From: Candidatus Altarchaeales archaeon
GTDB taxonomy: Archaea > Altiarchaeota > Altiarchaeia > IMC4 > SCGC-AAA252-I15
Assembly: GCA_014729705.1 (NCBI GenBank)
Contig: WJJK01000090.1
Span: 1-6,077, forward strand
DNA length: 6,077 nucleotides
Direction: 5' to 3'
Shown here one piece after another: positions 1-3,381 of the stretch. A program made the translations under genes and the position numbers. Numbering within the stretch: position 1 is the stretch's first letter; the number at the start of each line of letters is the position of its first letter. The notes under the pieces are model-generated. The model was not told where the DNA came from, made no database searches, and worked only from the letters and a program-made list of their open reading frames with translations.

Positions 1-246
1 CGAAAGCTTGTTGTTTGACTTGTCGCCGTCTTTGTGATCTACTTGTTCGTCATGCTTAAGGTAACGACCGAGATGCTGCTCCATTTTTGCACGATGCAGA
101 TAGACATACTTTTTCTTACGGTCTCCCCGCTTCTCCCCTTTCGGGTGCGGAGGAGTCGTCGTGCAGTAGTAATATCCGCCCCGGGTGGCTTTTACTATAC
201 TATCGGGGTCGATCTTAAACAGTTCCTTATCCATGTCATAGAGCAT
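1..246 (-). CDS. HNH endonuclease (HNH_3-like), N-terminal part, truncated by the window edge
   Basis: This frame is open from an ATG at 246 to the left edge (82 codons). The protein probably nicks or cuts DNA like free-standing phage HNH homing enzymes. Residues 47-80 carry the family signature: a YVYLHR..ME..LGR segment (47-61) followed by DE.VDHKDGDKSNN (66-79), where H71 fits the catalytic metal-site histidine and the NN pair fits the conserved asparagines. The second half of the domain is off the edge, so the fold cannot be confirmed as complete. Residues 1-46 hold a short basic region (GEKRGDRKKK). An in-frame ATG at 234 is an equally possible start, because neither has a visible Shine-Dalgarno. 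A TAA at 259-261 blocks any longer frame. The gene is divergent from the plus-strand operon and shares its 94-bp intergenic region. The HNH assignment is firm; homing activity is inference. Confidence 0.8.
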   Translation of the reverse strand, partial: MLYDMDKELFKIDPDSIVKATRGGYYYCTTTPPHPKGEKRGDRKKKYVYLHRAKMEQHLGRYLKHDEQVDHKDGDKSNNKLS

Positions 247-340
247 GATATCAGTAGATTATTAGATTTTTCATCGAAAATATGCTTTTTTCACTCAATT
301 TTAGCATTCTAGAAATGTATATTATACATGAGGATCGATG
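247..340. promoter_or_regulatory. AT-rich divergent intergenic region, probable promoters for both sides
   Basis: This is the only gap longer than a few bases in the window, and it lies between the divergent HNH gene and the five-gene operon, so promoters for both are expected here. It is strongly AT-rich, with T runs around 267-271 and 285-291. On the plus strand the TATATTATA stretch at 318-326 could act as a -10 or TATA-like element, but no convincing -35 partner stands out and it is very close to the start codon. On the minus strand TTGAGT (revcomp of about 292-297) could be a weak -35. The exact elements cannot be fixed by eye. Confidence 0.4.
315..329. promoter_or_regulatory. Perfect 15-bp palindrome, candidate operator
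   Basis: ATGTATA-T-TATACAT is a perfect inverted repeat with 7-bp arms and a one-base centre. It ends one base before the GAGG ribosome binding site (330-333) of the first gene in the operon. The one-base centre makes an RNA hairpin unlikely, and the shape fits a dimeric repressor site. A regulator bound here could block transcription of the operon; the HTH protein at 2182-2595 is one candidate for autoregulation (inference only). Confidence 0.4.
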
Positions 341-565
341 ATGCCTAAGATAGAGAGACAGTTCGAAGAGCTACGTGCAAGCCTATCAAAACTCGAGACG
401 GCTATGGATTCTGCACGTAGTAACATCTCAGCGGCGTACAAACTCGTAGCTGAGATGGAGGCCAGTCTATGTGAGATAGGGCATCTGAGGGCTCCTACGG
501 ACATCATGGGGATAAAAAATCAAATCGAAAAGCTCTCCAAAGGGAAAAAGGCTGACAGAGAATGA
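341..565 (+). CDS. Small coiled-coil-like protein, first gene of the dnaJ operon
   Basis: No family was recognised. The protein has 74 aa when started at the second of two adjacent ATGs. GAGG at 330-333 lies 7 bases before the ATG at 341 but only 4 before the ATG at 338, so 341 is preferred; either is possible. Residues 3-45 are rich in Glu, Arg, Leu, Ala and Ser with hydrophobic residues at roughly heptad spacing (F, L, L, L, M, I, A, L, M, L), suggesting one long amphipathic helix or coiled coil. A short break (LRAPTD) and a second basic helix ending in KGKKADRE follow. There is no signal peptide or membrane segment. Its stop overlaps the dnaJ start (ATGA, 562-565), so the two are probably translationally coupled. 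A role as a partner, adaptor or scaffold for the DnaJ is speculative. Confidence 0.75.
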   Translation: MPKIERQFEELRASLSKLETAMDSARSNISAAYKLVAEMEASLCEIGHLRAPTDIMGIKNQIEKLSKGKKADRE

Positions 566-1758
566 CGTCTGCTATCATAGAAGATCCTTATAAGGTACTT
601 GGCGTCAGGCGGGTAGATGCCTCTGATGAGTCTATAAAAAAGGCTTATCGGAAGCTGGCTATTAAGTACCACCCTGATAAGAACCGGGGCGACCCTGAGG
701 CTGAGCGTAAATTTATAGAGGTCACGCGAGCATATAACCTGATATCCTCTGAGACGAAGCGGAGTATCTTCAATAATACCGGAGGGAGGGCTTCTCATAG
801 ACCCGGAGGATTCAAGTCCCGTACGGAGTGGACTGAGGATACTTTTGGGGGCGGTTTTGCTGAAGAGTTCGCAAAACGGGCGAAAGGATCTGCGGAGACA
901 CGTAAGAACGAGTGGGATTATCCTAGAGCTCAAAATCCTAGAGCTCAAAATCCTAGAGCTCAAAATCCTAGAGCTCAAAAGGCTAAGGCACACCCCACGT
1001 ACAAAGCGGAAAAACATGTGTATAGGGGACAAAATCTCAAATGTGATGTACACATATCTCTAAAAGAGGTTTTTACAGGCACAACTAAGAACGTGCACTA
1101 CACCAGGATGGAAAAATGCACGACATGCCATGGGACGGGGTCTTCTGACCTGTCCGTGCATCGCTGTAAAAAGTGCAATGGTACTGGTAAATCCAGAGGG
1201 GATGATAGCACCGACCCCTGCTTTGAGTGCCGAGGATCCGGGAAGATACCGGATAACCCCTGCCTCTCTTGTAATGGTACCGGGCTTCTTCCTACAGAAC
1301 ACACAGAGCGCATCGAAATACCTCGTGGTACTCATAACGGGGACAAGATAACACGGTATGGTAAGGGTAATGAGCACCGTGCTGCCGGTAAGAATGGAGA
1401 TTTAATAGTCACTATACATATCGACGACGATGATATGTACACACGTGTGAGAGACAACCTGTACACTAAAGTGTACATATCATACTCAGAGTCTATACTG
1501 GGGACAGAACGTTATGTACCTATGATCGATGATCAGAAAAAGGTCAGGCTTAAAATAGGGCCTAGGACTAAACATGGTCAAAAAATCACGATCAATGGTG
1601 CGGGCATGTATAAGAAGTATACTAAGAAAGAAGTGCGCGGGGACCTGGTTATCTCTATACAAGTAGTCCCTCCTGAAGATATAAATGAAGAGGAAATACG
1701 TCTATACCAGAGGATCCATGACATAGAAAAGGCACGATATGGCAACAAAAACAAGTAA
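562..1758 (+). CDS. dnaJ: DnaJ, complete type I (class A) J-domain co-chaperone
   Basis: DnaJ stimulates the ATPase of DnaK/Hsp70 and delivers substrates to it in the cytoplasm. The protein has 398 aa, slightly longer than the usual 370-380. Domains in order: J domain at 8-70 with the HPD motif at 37-39; a short, weakly Gly/Phe-rich region at about 73-105 (PGGF, FGGGF); a charged linker with four PRAQ(N/K) units at 121-140; C-terminal domain I from about 151; a zinc domain with all four CxxCxGxG motifs intact (C186/C189, C202/C205, C220/C223, C234/C237); then the rest of domains I and II with the family's IPRGTHNGD, NLY, ILG and GDLVISI segments. Nothing is broken. The start at 562 sits just before the J domain and overlaps the upstream stop by 4 bases. 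No dnaK or grpE is in the window, so it presumably works with the host Hsp70. Isoleucine is mostly ATA (17 of 27 codons). Confidence 0.96.
   Translation: MTSAIIEDPYKVLGVRRVDASDESIKKAYRKLAIKYHPDKNRGDPEAERKFIEVTRAYNLISSETKRSIFNNTGGRASHRPGGFKSRTEWTEDTFGGGFAEEFAKRAKGSAETRKNEWDYPRAQNPRAQNPRAQNPRAQKAKAHPTYKAEKHVYRGQNLKCDVHISLKEVFTGTTKNVHYTRMEKCTTCHGTGSSDLSVHRCKKCNGTGKSRGDDSTDPCFECRGSGKIPDNPCLSCNGTGLLPTEHTERIEIPRGTHNGDKITRYGKGNEHRAAGKNGDLIVTIHIDDDDMYTRVRDNLYTKVYISYSESILGTERYVPMIDDQKKVRLKIGPRTKHGQKITINGAGMYKKYTKKEVRGDLVISIQVVPPEDINEEEIRLYQRIHDIEKARYGNKNK
921..980 (+). repeat. Four perfect 15-bp tandem repeats inside dnaJ
   Basis: TCCTAGAGCTCAAAA is repeated four times without a mismatch (921-935, 936-950, 951-965, 966-980). 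The unit is five codons, so copy-number change keeps the frame; it encodes PRAQN, PRAQN, PRAQN, PRAQK (residues 121-140). The tract lies in the linker between the Gly/Phe-like region and the substrate-binding domain of DnaJ. Identity at every synonymous position points to recent expansion rather than old selection on the protein. Each unit contains the palindrome GAGCTC. Confidence 0.97.
1430..1483. repeat. 13-bp perfect inverted repeat inside dnaJ
   Basis: ATGATATGTACAC (1430-1442) is exactly complementary to GTGTACATATCAT (1471-1483), with 28 bases between the arms. A third TGTACAC at 1460-1466 can pair with GTGTACA at 1471-1477 to give a competing hairpin with a TAAA loop. In RNA this could form two alternative stems. 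It lies in the part of dnaJ encoding about residues 290-308. No T-run follows, so it is not an intrinsic terminator. The function is unknown. Confidence 0.7.
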
Positions 1759-1891
1759 GAAATCTTCGAGACGAAGAAGAGGATCAGGTCTCAAGCCCCT
1801 GAAACCAAAGAGGACTCTGAAGTCAAAGAAGGCTCAAACGCCTGCCAAGACGTCGAAGCCGAAAAAGACGAAGAAAACTCTGAAACCATAA
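1739..1891 (+). CDS. 50-aa very basic protein, histone H1 tail- or protamine-like
   Basis: This small gene overlaps the end of dnaJ by 20 bases in another frame. It encodes 50 aa with 16 Lys and 5 Arg (42 percent), no Asp or Glu, and many Pro, Thr and Ser. It opens with MATKTSKKSS, then RRRRGSG, then Lys-Pro/Lys-Thr segments such as KPLKPKRTLKSKK and SKPKKTKKTLKP. This composition is typical of disordered nucleic-acid-binding tails, such as the histone H1 C-terminus or the small basic DNA-condensing proteins of some phages. No specific family is claimed. AAAAGG at 1727-1732 lies 6 bases before the ATG, a good ribosome binding site. Its TAA (1889-1891) overlaps the ribosome binding site of the next gene, so it fits neatly into the operon. 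Binding of viral DNA or RNA, or condensation, is inferred from charge alone. Confidence 0.75.
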   Translation: MATKTSKKSSRRRRGSGLKPLKPKRTLKSKKAQTPAKTSKPKKTKKTLKP

Positions 1892-1901
1892 GGAATACTG
1901 T

Positions 1902-2204
1902 ATGATCGTTAAGTTCTCGCCGAAGAGTGCCAACAAACAGAAAGAATCTCCACCTGAGCCTACACGCTCGGAGATCATCGCAGGGCTTAAGAAGATTTTA
2001 AGCTACGGTATCTACGAAGACAGTGACTATGAAGTCACCGAGGACTACATACGTGTTGACCTTGCGTATGACACTAAGGGGACAGTAGATTCATATCAAG
2101 AGCGTTTGAGAAGTAGATATCCCGGCAGAGTATCGGTTGATGGGACTATCACTACTATAGATTTCAAAGCACGGAGAACAAATGACACCGAACAAAACAA
2201 ATAA
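1902..2204 (+). CDS. Hypothetical protein, 100 aa
   Basis: No family was recognised. AAGGA at 1890-1894 gives a good ribosome binding site 7 bases before the ATG and overlaps the preceding stop codon. The first 20 residues are basic and probably disordered (KFSPKSANKQKESPPEP). The rest looks like a small alpha/beta domain: a helix at about 21-34, an acidic strand region at 38-55 (YEDSDYEVTEDYIRVDLAY), a helix at about 59-72, and two short strands at 76-89. The tail is polar. There are no cysteines, membrane segments or obvious catalytic motifs. The gene overlaps the next one by 23 bases. Conservation of position between a basic protein and an HTH protein suggests a nucleic-acid-related role, but nothing in the sequence proves this. 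Confidence 0.8.
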   Translation: MIVKFSPKSANKQKESPPEPTRSEIIAGLKKILSYGIYEDSDYEVTEDYIRVDLAYDTKGTVDSYQERLRSRYPGRVSVDGTITTIDFKARRTNDTEQNK

Positions 2205-2595
2205 AGCACCCCGTTCTCGTAGAGTAGGTGGCGTAGCTCGTGCTAAGATCGCGCGTAAAGCCCTTACTGTTATTTTCAGGGATGAAACGGACCCGCTATA
2301 CTACGCCAAAGACATGGATTTTGCAAGGCAGTTTTTTGTGTCCAGGCATACGATACAAAAAATACGCGAGGAGCTGGGAGTCCCTTCCCGATCACAGCGT
2401 ATACTTGATAGGCTCGACAAGATGGACCTGTCTGAGTTTACCATAAAAGAGTTGTCCAGTATTTTGAGTGTTAAGTATCAAAATCTGTACAAAATCATAA
2501 CAGAGAACGGCCTTCAGGTAAAAGCAGACAGGCGTCCTGTAGAATCCCTTAAGGAATACCAAAAGAATAGAAAGAAGAGTGTGCCTGAAAATTAG
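2182..2595 (+). CDS. Putative DNA-binding protein with two helix-turn-helix-like segments
   Basis: The protein has 137 aa. GGAG at 2173-2176 lies 5 bases before the ATG, inside the end of the upstream gene. It has a basic N-terminus (residues 4-26, rich in Arg, Lys and Ala) and two segments with helix-turn-helix spacing: about 44-66 (DFARQFFVSRHTIQKIREELGV) and about 86-111, where TIKELSSILSVKYQNLYKII has the usual A/S-x-x-L-x-V turn. The C-terminus is a basic helix (ESLKEYQKNRKK). The arrangement resembles small phage transcription regulators or terminase-small-subunit/replication-type HTH proteins, but the family cannot be fixed. It could bind the palindrome at 315-329 upstream of its own operon. 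The gene ends with two TAG codons in a row (2593-2598). It is the last gene of the operon and faces the minus-strand genes 17 bases away. Confidence 0.8.
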   Translation: MTPNKTNKAPRSRRVGGVARAKIARKALTVIFRDETDPLYYAKDMDFARQFFVSRHTIQKIREELGVPSRSQRILDRLDKMDLSEFTIKELSSILSVKYQNLYKIITENGLQVKADRRPVESLKEYQKNRKKSVPEN

Positions 2596-2613
2596 TAGAG
2601 AGGCATCTTTTCT
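2582..2613 (+). terminator. Weak candidate terminator at the convergent junction
   Basis: TGCCT (2582-2586) can pair with AGGCA (2601-2605), and a G-T wobble extends this to six pairs. The loop is 14 bases and the stem is followed by TCTTTTCTT. The stem is short and starts inside the HTH gene, so it is a poor intrinsic terminator, but it is the only candidate in the 17-base gap between the two convergent operons. Confidence 0.25.
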
Positions 2614-2885
2614 TAAAGGTTTCCTACTCCAGTATCTCCTATAGGACGAGCTCTCTTTTCTTCTATAACAGAAGATACTTTGCTATAGGAGTCTACAGTG
2701 ATCGCTGTTATGTCCGAGCGTCCACTTAGAGTGCTTTCTACGAACTTTTTCAGTGCGTCATGTGTTGCTTCGTCGAGATCAACCGTGTTTCCCTCCACTA
2801 TAGCCGTACCTTCATCGAGGTCTACTACCACTCGAGACATCTTTTTTGTCTCAACCTTATTGATGGTATACTCTACCTCACTCAT
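2613..2885 (-). CDS. Hypothetical protein, 90 aa, last gene of the fibre operon
   Basis: No family was recognised. AAGGAG (complement of 2893-2898) lies 7 bases before the ATG, the strongest ribosome binding site in the window. The start overlaps the end of the glycosyltransferase-like gene by 8 bases. The protein is acidic and soluble-looking: a strand-rich first half (SRVVVDLDEGTAIVEGNTVDL, about residues 17-37), a helix at about 38-53 (DEATHDALKKFVESTL), a second strand (DITAITVD, about 58-65), then a helix ending in EEKRARPIGD and a Gly-rich tail. It has no cysteines, membrane segment or signal peptide. Its place behind a fibre gene allows a tail assembly, fibre chaperone or immunity-type role, but the sequence does not point to one. 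Confidence 0.8.
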   Translation of the reverse strand: MSEVEYTINKVETKKMSRVVVDLDEGTAIVEGNTVDLDEATHDALKKFVESTLSGRSDITAITVDSYSKVSSVIEEKRARPIGDTGVGNL

Positions 2886-3381
2886 GATGTGACTCCTTAT
2901 GGAATATGTGTTTCCTAGCGGTATACATGTCGTGCACGTAGTGCTCCGGATCTATCATAGAGATCTGTTTCTCATATCTACGTAGTATCTTGGCAGGCCA
3001 GCAGTACTGATCTGCTATCCCCTTCTTCTGTACGCCGCTCAGCACAGTCTGAGCGAATTTTTTAGGGCACGAGAAGATGAATGAGTACGGTTGAGGTTTT
3101 GCTCCGGAGCAGTTATGAGGATAATGCGCGAAATTGTACTCCGACTCTAAGGTGAAATCCTCTGTTGGATACGCATCGAGATCGAAATAGACTCTTCCTT
3201 CTTCCATCAAGTTGAAGCGATCCCAATTAGATTGAGCGCACCGAGCTAGAGGGTTTTCTATCTCCGGCTTCTCTATAAGCTCATAGTCCCACTGAGAGTC
3301 CTTAGCGAAACTCTGAGTCCTCTCTACATGGTATTTCAGATCATTCGGTACTTTACCATAGACTATTTGATACAGTATCAT
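2878..3381 (-). CDS. Glycosyltransferase-like protein (GT-A fold, DXD motif), short
   Basis: The protein has 167 aa. Residues 47-76 read like the core of the DXD sugar-transferase families (Gly_transf_sug / capsular-polysaccharide type): an SNWDRF helix, then EEGRVYFDLDAYP, where D67 and D69 form the DXD pair that binds metal and nucleotide sugar. Further on, SFIFSCPKKFAQTVL (about 99-113) and the WPAKILRRY...DPEHYVHD region (about 128-150) match in placement the later parts of these enzymes. It is short for the family (usually 200-300 aa), so it is a minimal or trimmed enzyme. Its ATG shares one base with the TAA of the fibre gene (TAATG), and GAGG lies 7 bases upstream, so it is coupled to the fibre. 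Modification of the fibre, of another virion protein or of host glycans are all possible. The family call is moderate and the substrate is unknown. Confidence 0.6.
   Translation of the reverse strand: MILYQIVYGKVPNDLKYHVERTQSFAKDSQWDYELIEKPEIENPLARCAQSNWDRFNLMEEGRVYFDLDAYPTEDFTLESEYNFAHYPHNCSGAKPQPYSFIFSCPKKFAQTVLSGVQKKGIADQYCWPAKILRRYEKQISMIDPEHYVHDMYTARKHIFHKESHHE

Noticed and set aside
1..246. HNH domain as evidence for a group I intron or intein here
   Set aside because: The gene begins with its own ATG in a divergent intergenic region, and no split host gene or splice-site structure is visible on either side.
34..312. Plus-strand 92-codon open frame at the left edge
   Set aside because: It lies opposite the HNH signature, lacks a ribosome binding site, and shows no protein family features.
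921..980. Short CRISPR-like or regulatory iteron array
   Set aside because: The repeats are directly adjacent without spacers and keep the reading frame of dnaJ, so a coding tandem repeat explains them better.
520..1053. Minus-strand 177-codon open frame with SSRIL repeats
   Set aside because: It lies opposite dnaJ; its repeats are the complement of the 15-bp coding repeat and it has no family signature. DnaJ is certain.
1060..1377. Minus-strand open frames (105 and 71 codons) and a plus-strand 73-codon frame
   Set aside because: All overlap the zinc-domain part of dnaJ in other frames and show no independent start signals or recognisable motifs.
1430..1483. Intrinsic terminator within dnaJ
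   Set aside because: The inverted repeat is AT-rich and is not followed by a T-run, and dnaJ clearly continues through it.
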